A stretch of DNA of 64,000 nucleotides from Xenoacremonium recifei. Its lineage: Eukaryota; Ascomycota; Sordariomycetes; Hypocreales; Nectriaceae. Of the stretch, positions 1-9,900 are shown one piece after another. Below the pieces are notes generated by a model, which saw only the letters and a list, made by a program, of their open reading frames with translations, was not told the DNA's origin and did no database searches. Both the position numbers and the translations under genes were made by a program. The number at the start of each line of letters is the position of its first letter. Position 1 is the stretch's first letter. The stretch is from assembly GCA_012184525.1 (NCBI GenBank), contig WOFQ01000022.1, positions 186,001-250,000 on the forward strand. The letters are read 5' to 3'.

Positions 1-200
1 TGCGACACCGCGCGCTAGAGCGACCCCGTTCCCGTTCCCTGGGCTTGGACCCCAATCTTCTCTGCAGTACAGTGCCAGAGCCACGGAGAAGCCCGCCCAT
101 GGCTCCCGTTCGTTGGTTCAGGTAGGGCGGTAGGGCGTCGCGCGCGCAGGGCGTCTCGACTGAGCGGCTGGCGGTTGCTGACTGAGCCGCTATTCGAATC

Positions 201-799
201 ATGTCGCATGTTTCAAGACTCCTGGCAGAAGCATTGGCGGCTGGTGAAACTTCCCTGTCAGCAATTGGCTATTTTCTATGACGTTGACGCCCTGAGCTCG
301 CAAAGTTCCGAAGCAACCGTGCCAATGGCGCTCCATATAGGGTAGACCTTCACGCGACCCCAGTCCAATATCAGTTCAAGCCTTGCGTCCGGAGTATCTG
401 GTGTTGTCTGTCCTTGGACGAAAGGAGCTCTTTCTAGATTGTCAAAAATAAATCCGGCAAATCAGTTGACATGAGGGGTGGTTTCAGAGTACTTGCTGAG
501 AGGTTCGTTCGTCGGAATCTCAAATGCTGCAGTACTGGTTCGGGACGACAATCCTATCTTCGATCCCATGCGAAACGTCAAGACTGGTGCTATCATTACC
601 GGATACTTACGAACCTTCAAGCAACTCCATGGCCTAGACGGTAAGCCCGATAATGACCATTCTGTTTCTCTCCGACCTTGAACTGACTGCGGTAGATAAT
701 GAACTGATTGGTATCCTGAACGCGCTCGACCTTCCTTCGGGTGGGCCTTCGATCATTCTCGTAGAACGAGTCCGCGCATCGATGACACGCGCATTCTGA
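201..799 (+). pseudogene. Unrecognised small spliced gene or gene remnant
   Basis: I do not recognise this product. Two pieces of reading frame join cleanly across a 55-nt intron (641-695, GTAAGC donor, CTGAC branch, GTAG acceptor), giving a C-terminal stretch of about 95 residues ending at a TGA at 797-799. The upstream part is uncertain. An ATG at 201 (reading MSHVSRLLAEALAA) could be spliced from about 243 to an acceptor at 474-484, but that intron would be over 200 nt and the choice is a guess. The peptide has no obvious signal peptide, membrane segment or Cys motif. It lies next to retroelement debris, so it may be a truncated gene rather than a live one. Confidence 0.35.
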
Positions 800-1048
800 C
801 ATCGAGGTCATTAATAGAGGATTTTATTTTATTTTGGGACGGTAGAGTAATGGAGTTTCGGGCTAAATAAGTAATGAAAATGACTATTATCTTTTGAACG
901 CTAAGATTTCGATTATGTCTGAGGAGCCAGTTGCTCTACTCACCGAGACGGGATACTTGCCTCCGCAGATCCGAACAGAACGTGTTCCGACCAACAAGAG
1001 GACACATTTTGTCATGATTCTCATGGAAGTTCCGGGTAACAATCATGG

Positions 1049-1510
1049 TTGAGGGATGCTGTCCCTCCGATGAACTGTTTGCAACAGATAGGCAGTCATT
1101 ATGGTCCTCATCAAAGGAGCCATGGGAGAGGATTAAACCGCTGGAGCAACTCGACTTGGTCTTTCATGAGTGTTGGCGAAAACGACGTGGCGAACCACAA
1201 AGACCTGGCACAAAGGCACGATAGCGAAAAGCAACAGATTGTGACTGCGAATCGCGTAGCACAGTTGGAAGATGAGCATACCTTGCAGCAGAATCAGGCA
1301 TTACTCCCAACTCGACCGGCCGTGGGATTCTCAATGGCTCAGCGAAATGATGACCCAGACTTCTACTGGTGTTTCAAGTGCAGGGAGTGGGGCCACATGG
1401 GATACAACTGCCCAGCTGGACGAAACTTCGATCAGAACGCATACAATGAAGCCCAGCAAACCTGGAGGGACCACAGTCGAGAAAGACCAAGGAACACCGG
1501 CTCACGTCCT
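1049..1510 (+). pseudogene. Gag-like zinc-knuckle fragment (retroelement remnant)
   Basis: The plus strand encodes a CCHC zinc knuckle, C-F-K-C-R-E-W-G-H-M-G-Y-N-C, at about 1369-1410. It follows a polar, Gln-rich stretch and precedes a basic tail. CX2CX4HX4C is the nucleic-acid-binding knuckle of retroelement Gag proteins, though cellular zinc-knuckle proteins also have it. No capsid domain or downstream reverse transcriptase is in frame. The frame runs on to 1597, but from about 1500 it is the complement of a protease-like frame on the other strand, so the real homology probably ends near 1490-1510. I read it as a broken Gag piece. Confidence 0.5.
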
Positions 1511-1844
1511 GGAGTTTGTCGTTTGCCAGTCGCACTCTGCCTGGTCTGGTCATCACCAAACTCGGGATTCCTGTTTCCCGAAGGAACCTTTCATTAATCA
1601 AATCGATAGCAGATCCGCCATCAGCAAGAATGGCTCCGGTTCGGTTGCCTTCAATGAACCCCTGAAGGTATCCCAGAGTTTTGGGGATTTCATCTTCAGA
1701 AGCCGCAGAGTCGTGATACATCACCAGTCGGTGGTTCCCCGCACCCAGCTGTAGGCACAGTTGCCCATGCTCAGATTCCTCCGGCGTGTCCTCGGGCGTC
1801 CGGTCGTCCAGGAAGTCGGCTAGAGGGCAGAGCAAGTTCGCCAC
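1374..1844 (-). pseudogene. Retropepsin-like (Ty3/gypsy protease) fragment
   Basis: Read on the minus strand, residues about 65-110 form GNRTGAILADGGSAIDLINERFL followed by a GI turn and RVRLANDKLQDV, split here as GNRTGAILADGGSAIDL and INERFL. This is the arrangement of a retroviral-type aspartic protease: a hydrophobic strand, a D-[SG]-G loop, [IF]-[IL]-N and then a helix. The active-site triplet reads D-G-G rather than D-S/T-G, so activity is doubtful. The homology stops near 1500, where the opposite-strand zinc-knuckle frame takes over. No reverse transcriptase or integrase follows. It is probably a decayed pol fragment. Family assignment rests on motif reading only. Confidence 0.45.
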
Positions 1845-2400
1845 AAGTTCTCGAGCGCGTGTACAGATGTTGCAAGGTCAAATGCCGTGATGCCACGAGC
1901 CTTGGCTCCCCAGCAGCAGGTCGCTCAGAGAAATGACGAGAGGTAGCAAGCATGGAGGAGTCAAGTCGTTTCTATACGTATGACGGCAGCTCATGCTTCC
2001 TACCGCAGTCTCTGCTTCTTTGCATTAGCCCCAGCTAACGGGATCACCGTTATCAGCCTACGTCCACCTCGCAATATGCTGCAGTGCGAAGAACTCCTCA
2101 AGGAAGCGCTCCAGCCTGTCCGCATCATTACGCTGCTCTGATGCTACGAAAGTGCAAACGCCTTGAAGCATTGAGAGTTCTCTTTGGCCTTCGCGGCTGG
2201 GACAATGTCCTCCGACCGCTTTCCTCGATGTCTGCCTTAACGCCTTCATCTTTGTCCTCGTCTTGGTAGTGAGCTCTTCGCCCTCCACTCCTCTTCTTCA
2301 TTAGTTGCCGAATCGACCTCTTCGTCTTCGCTGCCGTGTTCATCTTTTGGAGGAACGCCGCCCTCATTGTCGAGCTCACTGAGCTGCTCGTTGCTCGTTG
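1845..2400 (-). other. Possible decayed acidic linker upstream of the protease relic
   Basis: Minus-strand frames here hold a short acidic segment (SEDEEVDSATNEEEEW, from about 2340 to 2285) and then a frame-shifted basic stretch. This could be the Gag side of the same minus-strand relic, broken by frameshifts. No single open frame spans it, and I see no other gene. Confidence 0.25.
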
Positions 2401-2879
2401 CTCGTCGATCGGGGTCGTAAGGTATGATGCCTCGCGTGGGTACTTCTATTTGTGACTACTGACTGCCATTTATTAAACGTCTTGCTCCTACCCGAGGTGC
2501 CATGCCATCATAAATATTGTGTATTACGAGGTAGTATTATGGAGAGTCAGATAATAATCATTTTTAGAACACCACCATCTCCTGCCCCATACCCTTTCTC
2601 TCTGATTCGTCCTGGGCCTTTCGTCCTGGGCCTTCCTCACACCGACGCCTCCCAACAGGCAGCATTCGCCGTCAGCCCCAAAGACAATTCTTATCCGAAG
2701 CTGTCTGGCTTCCAGTCAAGGTGGCGGCAGGACTGGTCGTCGTTCCTGTCATCCGCCCGCAGCCAGCGAGATCGATGGTAGCCGGAGCCGGGTATATTTG
2801 TGGGTGCATGTTCTCCTTTCCATAATCCAAGACGTCCGAGGGGCCGGGGCAAGTGGTTTGGAGGAGCATATCCCGGGCT

Positions 2880-3463
2880 GTGAGGTCAAGCCGGGGCTCC
2901 GTAATAACGAAGCGCAACCGGCGAGACCACCCCAGCACCGTGATAAGCTCCTCAGACGGGCCCAGTAGGTTCTGGTCCGTGACGTTGGAGTAAGCTGTTT
3001 AGGTAGCACGTGCTGCTCATGGTCTTGAGCCCGACTGGGAGCTTGAAGTTACTGTGGGAGTCAAGCCGGGGCTCCGTAATAACGAAGCGCAACCGGCGAG
3101 ACCACCCCGGCACCTTGATAAGCTCCTCAGACGGGCCCAGTAAGTTCTGGTCCGTGACGTTGGAGTAATAACGGAGCGCAACCGGCGAGACCACCCCAGC
3201 ACCTTGACAAGCTCCTCAGACGGTCCCAGCCGGGACGCACCTACGTAGCGCGTAGGAGTAAGCCATGTTCGCCAGGAATATCGAAGGTCTTCAGAATCGT
3301 CCAACCGAGGACCCGAGACCCCAGTGGAGTCGAAAGTAGGGACCGGGAAAGTCGTCAGGAGGCGCAGGTCCCGGACTGTGAGGTCGAACCGGGCATCCGT
3401 AATAACAGAGTGCAACCGGAGGGACCAGCCCAGCACCGTGACAAGCTCCTCGGACGGTGGCCA
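2880..3463 (-). repeat. Four-copy degenerate coding repeat (relic)
   Basis: A unit of about 110 bp occurs at 2880-2993 and 3059-3169 (nearly identical), is truncated at 3168-3232, and is diverged at 3377-3463. Shared cores are AACCGGCGAGACCACCCC and AAGCTCCTCAGACGG. On the minus strand each copy encodes a variant of GPSEEL[IV][KT]V[LP]GWSRRLR, and two copies are followed by [FS]VIT and LDLT. The copies sit in different frames relative to one another, and stops separate them. This looks like a duplicated and then decayed coding segment, not a live gene. I cannot name the parent family; an F-box/LRR-type protein is a guess. Confidence 0.6.
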
Positions 3464-3533
3464 AGGCGAGCATAGGCTTCTCCTCAAGATCCGCCATGCC
3501 GCCGGCTGTAGCCACGTCCTAGGCAAAGATCAA

Positions 3534-3604
3534 TTTACCACAGGGATAACTGGCTTGTGGCGGCCAAGTGTTCATAGCGACGTAGCTTTTTGATCCTTCG
3601 ATGT
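3534..3604 (+). rRNA. Fragment of large-subunit (25-28S) rRNA, peptidyl-transferase region
   Basis: These 71 bp begin TTACCACAGGGATAACTGGC, continue through the TTCATAGCGACG segment and end at TTTTTGATCCTTCGATGT. This is the highly conserved 3' domain of eukaryotic LSU rRNA around helices 89-92. I see about four differences from the usual fungal sequence (for example GCGGCCAAGTG where GCAGCCAAGCG is usual). Similarity ends abruptly on both sides: upstream AAAAG is replaced by AAAGATCAA, and the downstream CGGCTCTTCC is absent. It is an isolated rDNA piece, not an rDNA unit, and cannot act as rRNA. Confidence 0.85.
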
Positions 3605-4688
3605 TGCAGTCTTTGCACTGAGCGCGAGAGCTGGAGGGAACGCTCTGCGTGTAGTCGTGTCTGTCGTCTAGTCGAGGAGAAGCAAGGTTAGCGTAGCTCT
3701 GTGCGAGATCTTCGGTGGAAGCGACTTACCTTTGGCAGCGAGGGCACTTGATCTTGAGCAGGTAGTCTCCAAACATGCGACACTGGTGCCAAGCTCGAAT
3801 CCTAATCGTGCCCCCAATCCATTCTATGGCTGGGGAGGTGCTGATTCAGGCTCCTCAAGAATATCCGGGAACAATCCGCCAAGAGCCCAAGGCACGTCGA
3901 TAGAGGATCGGTCGGGTTTCATGACTGAAAACAGATGCTTGCTTCACATGACATGACAGACTGGATTATGGTTAGTCAAGAAGGGTAAGAAATAGGTGTG
4001 CTCGGGACTCATACAGAGAGTGTGTCGAGAAGATACGAGCACTTGAATGGGCTCAATAGGAGAGAGTGGTTCGGGTTGCGGCAAGACAAGAGAAATGTAG
4101 AGAGTGTCGGAGGATTTGCTCAAATCCATGAGTGAGCAGCCACGAGGTCAAACGAAGTGGTCTGCTTTGGAAGTGGGCGAGAGATGATAAAATTCTTAGA
4201 TTGTCGTGTGTGGAGGAGAGGTTGTTGTTTTTTTCTTCCAGGCGCTTAAATAATAAATTTGTGCGTGGGTGGTGACGAGAACCCCCCTTTCTGCAAACGA
4301 ATGCTGCCTACCTAGGTAGACCACCTTCCTCTTCCCGATTTCCAGGTATTTTCTCTTTGATTCATATTTTCACAAAGAAGTGAATGACCTTCGCATTGTC
4401 ACTAGAAGACTAGAGACATGTTCACTGTGCTGACTACTTGGTGTGATTCATGGCCTTGACCTCAAGAGAAGCTGAGTTCAAAGTGATGGTCTTGCATCTT
4501 GTATCCGAAACATCGCGACTTGCATTGGAACTACTCGATACAAAGTCCTTCGAAGTATCATGCCCATGAAGAACTTCATGAGTGTTCATGATCATGACAG
4601 GTACTACCGGACACCGCTTATAAACGTTCCATACTGACCCCATACTACTAGAGACTGAAAACACTGCGAACCCCTTGCTAATCCTCCC
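3605..4688. other. Intergenic, no firm gene
   Basis: No convincing gene. On the minus strand a short frame around 3780-3735 ends in KIKCPRCQ, followed at once by a consensus GTAAGT donor. Spliced to an acceptor near 3655 it would continue to a second C-x2-C and then run antisense into the LSU rRNA fragment. That could be a small zinc-ribbon gene or coincidence. The rest (3990-4688) has no frame with family character. It should contain the 3' end of the gene ending at 4689. Confidence 0.3.
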
Positions 4689-6153
4689 TTACCATCGCTC
4701 TTCGTTATCCGAATAATCACACTTCCCGCAATAACCGCATTCTTTGTCGCACGCGGTGAAGTCAAGATCGTTACCAAAGCCGTCATCCGAAGAGGGACCA
4801 AAGCGGCCATGCTTTTCATCAACTCCGTACCATGCATCTCCTTCCCCGATACTACGGTTACCATCTTCAGATAACGACTCTGCATCGAGCCAAGCCGCCC
4901 ATTTCTCCCTGACGTGGCTAGAAAGCATGTCTCCTGCATCAGGCATCTGCTTGCGAAGCTCGAGGACCTCGGGTTTGGAGGAAGAGAAGACAATCTCGAG
5001 CTTCTGTCCTTCAGCTTGGATGACTCGGTCGATCAAGTGGTGTAGAAGGGCGACGAGCTTTGCGAGCCTCGCCTGGTTTGCTCTCTCCCACTTCTCAAGG
5101 TCTGTCTTCACGTCCTTGATCTCGATCTCCTCAAAGAGTCCGCGTTCGTGGAAAGCCAGAATAAACTTTTGGACTTGAGCAATCCACAGTCGGGGCATCT
5201 GGTCTCCAAGAATGTCCTTGTCGCGGACACGAATAGAACGTGTCTTGAGGTCGAAAATGGTATCTTGACTAACCATGTAGCCTCCTTCAGTGACGTTGAG
5301 TTCAGCTTCATCAGTGATTCCGGATGGCTTTTCTCCAATACCTAAATCAGAGAGATCACCCAGTTTCACCTCATCTAAAGCTACGAGGCGATTTGGTTGC
5401 TGACACTCCCCAGACTTGATGTAGCCATCACCCTCGAAGCGAACGATCATGTCGAGCCCACCGAAGCGATACTTGAGAATTCTCTGATGCGACTTGGATC
5501 GTCGAACATCAGCGTCCCAGGTCGTATTTGCTTCTGGGAACGTGTGGCCATAACCCTTTACCTCTGGGATGACCTCCTTCGGGGAGTTCTCTCTACGGAC
5601 AAGGTGGACAGTATTGCCGATAACTTCGACGAGTATGCGAAACGGCCGAATATCTTCCACCCCACTAACGAAGCGAAGAAGATTTCCGATCGTGCTTCCG
5701 CAGGCGACAACATCAACTGGAAGCGGTTGAGGGCACATCCTCAGGATGGATACGATGGCTGGTTCCAGAGGATGCTTTGGGTAGGAAGCAGAGTTGATGT
5801 CGCGGTAGAAGACACCACTGTCCCAAGGAAGTCGGCGAGGCTTAGCGACTGGAGTCCATCTTGGAGGGGTTCCTGCTGGCATTAGAGAGATGTTGGAGAG
5901 GGATACCTTGAGGAAGAGTGTGCATACCGGGAATGATGATCTTGGGTTTTGCATCGTTCACCCAATTGTAGGAGGCGATGGCCTCCACGTTGGAGATTTT
6001 GGTAAGTTTCTCATCTTCATAATCCTTTGCAAAGAGCGATCCCTGATTGATAGTCTCGATCAGTTGGCCAAGAGGAGGGGCAGGCGACAGAGACGCGCTG
6101 GGCGCTGTTTGTCGCTGCTGAAAGCGAGAATAGATTGAGTAAGACATCGTCAA
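4689..6153 (-). CDS. Conserved fungal protein of the family often labelled geranylgeranyl pyrophosphate synthetase
   Basis: There are two exons, 6153-5928 and 5872-4689, joined over a 55-nt intron (GTATGC donor, CAG acceptor; an alternative CAG three bases earlier adds one Ala). The product is 469 residues. The start is ATG 6153, or 6147 just inside it. The protein has a conserved central part (PPRWTP, KLPxDSG-like, VACGSTIGNLLRF, ENSP, GYGHTFPEA, FGGLDMIVRFE), a region rich in charged residues, and an acidic Cys-containing tail (CDKECGYCGKC). From memory, close relatives in many Pezizomycotina carry the label GGPP synthetase. The DDxxD motifs of prenyl synthases are absent here, so that function is not supported. 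The fold and real role are unknown. It is divergent from the helicase gene, with 0.8 kb between the starts. Confidence 0.8.
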
Positions 6154-6961
6154 TGGAGGGCGCTGCTAAAAACAATGATAGATACAAAACTCTGCAATGC
6201 TTCTATGGGCTCTGGATTATCAGCAGTCTTCTTTTATGGTTGCTGCGACCGGCGTCTTATCACTGGTGTCTGCCTCTCAGGATGTCTTGGTCCGCCTCGC
6301 AGGAGGCCGACCACACCTTTCTGCAGGCTTCCGCTGGCAAGCAACACCAGCACCACAATTTCTACCGAGACTCTGCTGATTATTTGCTCTAGTTTTCCCT
6401 TTTACTGCTACATCATCACATGCACTCTTTGTGGGAGCGGCCACCAACACGTCGCGACGGCTGACTGGCTCATGATGCCCGCCCATGCGGGAGGCCGTAC
6501 ACGGTGGGAGACGGCTGCCTACTGCGATAATGAATACGATCCCACTTTCATACAAATCAAAGCAACGATTTGCTCGACAAAATCCACTTGTATCATCAGA
6601 ACTGTGATGGGCCTCTTATTGGGCCTCTTGAGGCAGTGTTGAGCGGATAGCGGCACAACCAACGAACAAGGCTCAGCACCCAAGAGAAAGTTCTGGAGCT
6701 GGTATCTCTTTGGTCCCTTGCATGCTCTTTACTTGAGAGTCTGTCGTCACCTCAGATAAAGGCACGTCCCGTCCCTCCCCTTCACATTCCGGCGTGGAAC
6801 TTCCTCTGTGTGAATTGAACCTCTTCGCTGGGCATTGAATCTACTCGGTGTCTTGACGTTTCTTACGCGCGTTGGCAAAGGTAAATCTTCAATCGTTCCC
6901 ACCTTACAGATTGCAGCCAACGATACTAATTATCAAGTAATTGTGCTTAGGACTTGCGACC
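6154..6961. promoter_or_regulatory. Divergent intergenic region with a 5' UTR intron of the helicase gene
   Basis: This is the shared upstream region of two divergent genes. At its right end, 6881-6950 looks like an intron in the 5' leader of the helicase gene: AAAG/GTAAAT donor, ATACTAAT branch-like sequence, TGCTTAG acceptor, 11 bases before the ATG at 6962. A pyrimidine-rich stretch (about 6765-6795) precedes it and may be near the transcription start. Open frames between 6175 and 6642 have no protein-like character. Confidence 0.5.
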
Positions 6962-9900
6962 ATGGCTATCCGACCGACCGCTCGAGGCATGCGGCTCGAG
7001 CAGCTGTTCTGGACTATCATCAAGGGCGAAGACCAAATCAAGAACGCCAACGACGCGAAGAACTTCCTGGAAGCTTGCAATAACTTGTGCAATTTCAAGA
7101 AGTCTACATATTGCGTTGAAGTCCTCATCTCGCGGCCCAAGGGCGTCGAAGCAGTCAGTACAGCCGTTCGCAGCAACTTGACAGTCAATTACATCCTGTC
7201 GGCGACTCTGCCATTCCTGCGGAGCTTGTCAGAGCCCGAGGTGCAGACGCTTAACGATGGGGCCTTTCTTCGACAGATCCTTGCCGCTGTGCTCGACCCT
7301 CCTACGTTTTGGTCGGCTCTGCTGGAAGCATTCAATGCGAACCATCTCGACACCCCAGGCGTGGAGGTCTTCGCTTGGCTATGCCTCCAGATCGCCTCGA
7401 GTCGCCTCCCAGAGCTGGAAACCCAACTTGTCGACGTCCAGAGCATCGTCAAAACCGAGTGCCTTCTCAAGTCTGAGTCTCATCAAGCTCGAGTGCTCGC
7501 CCACCGCATCAAGAAGATCATCAACACCTTTTCCCAAGTTACATCCGGATCCGACGGTTCAACACCCGGCGGCCGCCACGATAATGACTTCGCCGATTTC
7601 CGCCAGATCTCCATCTATCCCACGACAGACGAATTCCTATCCACCGAACCGCCATTCCTCGAACGACTAGATGATGTCTTTGAGAAACCGGTGGAGGTCA
7701 GCGCGCAAGCCAACTTGGACCGGCTGTTCCGTCTTCTCCGAGAAGATATGCTGGGAGAGCTGAGGGAGGACCTCAATGTCGCCATGGGCAAGAAAAAGGC
7801 TAGACGAGTGCCTCTATGCTTGAGCGATTTGTCATTTGCGGGAATCGACTTCGGCGATCCTGGACGGATCAAGAATTGCGTACTTCGTGTGGCTTGTGGC
7901 CAAGGCATCACCTTCCCCAAGAACGTGCCGCGAGACAAAAGGAAGAGATTCCTCGACGATAACAAAAACTTCATGAAACACAATTCCTTCGGTGCTCTGT
8001 GCTCTGGGACGAAGATAATTGCCTTTGGTTCGTTGGTCAGGAATGTCAACGACTTGCTCCGAGAGCCTCCCGTAGTGGGAATCGAGTTTGTGGATTCTCC
8101 TGGCCTCAAAGATACACTGGCCGCGCTTCTAGGCCCCGGCGCCAATGAAGTGAAGTTCTACGCCGTCGACACTGCTGTGTTCGCGTATGAACCGGTTCTG
8201 AAGCGATTACAAACCATCACGGAGATGCCTCTGGAAAGGAACCTGGTCGATCCGACGCATGTCAGCGACGGGTTCGAAGTTCCAGAACGTCTTGGTATAC
8301 TCTTGCATCATATGGAGTCTTTCCTAGCCGAAAAACGCGAATTCACCATTCCCACACGGTTGGGTCAAAATAAGACCATCAAGATTCGTGATGCGCAATT
8401 GAAGTCCCTGATCAACGGGCTAGACAACGAAGTTGCGCAGATCCAAGGGCCCCCAGGAACCGGGAAGTCCTTCATCGGCGCCCTGATAGTCCTTTTGTTC
8501 TTGAATTACACAGACTACCGGGTCCTTATCCTGAGCTACACCAACCATGCGCTTGATCAATTCATCGAGGATCTAATCCACATAGGAGTGAAATCGACTG
8601 ACATTGTCCGCCTTGGCTCCAAGGGCACTCAGGCTACGGAGCAAACTAGACTCGAACACTACGTCAAGGGCAACAAGTATCGACTTACGTACGAACAACG
8701 CTCGATTATCAATCAACTGAAGTATCGGGCGAGCGAAATTAAAGATAGACTGCTGGAACTATCACAGAATCTGCAAGCTAAGCACATTCGCCCACGGGAT
8801 ATTCTCGAATTCCTCGAGAGCCAATTGTCTGAGAACTATTATATCTACTGGGAAGCCTTCCAGGTTCCTGTCGTTGACGATGGCTTCCAGTTTGTCGGAC
8901 AAGATGGGCGCGCCCTCACAGCTGAGGATATGTACTGGTCCTGGCTCCACCCCAGATCAGTGAATATGATGGGAGCCCTAGCAGCATCTTTGGATCCAGC
9001 GTCCTTTTCTGTCTGGCAGATCCCGGACTCAGAAAAGATGAAACTGCATGCTCATTGGTGTGAGAGTGTTCGAAATGAACAAGTCGCCGAATTTGCGCAG
9101 CTCAGTCAGCAACTTAATGAGCATCGAAAGGAGATCGACAGCATTTTTGATGAAAGCAAACGACAAGTCCTTAAAAACAAGAGGGTCATTGCCTGTACGA
9201 CTACGGCCGCTGCGATGTACCAGTCAATCATCAAAACAGCAGAACCCGACGTTGTCATGGAAGAGGAAGCGGGTGAGATCCTCGAACCGCATCTACTTAC
9301 TGCTCTGAGTCCCTCTGTCAAGCGCATCATCATGATCGGTGACCACAAGCAGCTGCGGCCAAAAGTCAACAACTATTCCTTGACAATTGAGAAGGGGGAT
9401 GGCTATGACCTGAATGTTTCGCTGTTTGAGAGACTCATCCGCCAAGGATATCCTTTCACAACTCTTCAGGAGCAGCATCGAAGTCACCCAGACATCTCAC
9501 ATTTTGCCCGAATGCTGACGTATGGGGATCTGAAAGACGTACCTTCAACGTCAACACGCGCTTCGATCAAAGGTTTGCTCAGTCGAGTCGTATTTGTCCA
9601 CCATGAGCATCCTGAGGAAGAGCTCAGCAACGTCGGCGAAAAGAGAGATCCAACTTCGAAAGGGAGCAAGCGAAACCTATATGAGGCCCAAATGGTGCTC
9701 AAAATGGTAAAGTACTTGGGACAACAGGGCTATAGAACCGAGAACATGGTGGTCCTGACGCCGTACCTGGGACAGCTGTCGTTGCTGAAGGAGACTCTTC
9801 GGCATGAGAATGACCCAGTTCTCAACGACCTCGACTCCCATGAGCTAGTAATGGCCGGTTTGATGAAGGAAGCCGAGGCCAAAGTCAACAAGAAGCCTCT

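Noticed and set aside
3765..3825. tRNA-like stretch with GCTCGAATCC
   Set aside because: No acceptor stem, D arm or anticodon arm can be folded around it.
4689..6153. Naming the gene geranylgeranyl pyrophosphate synthetase
   Set aside because: The label is common for this family, but no DDxxD motif or prenyl-synthase layout is visible, so the function was not assigned.
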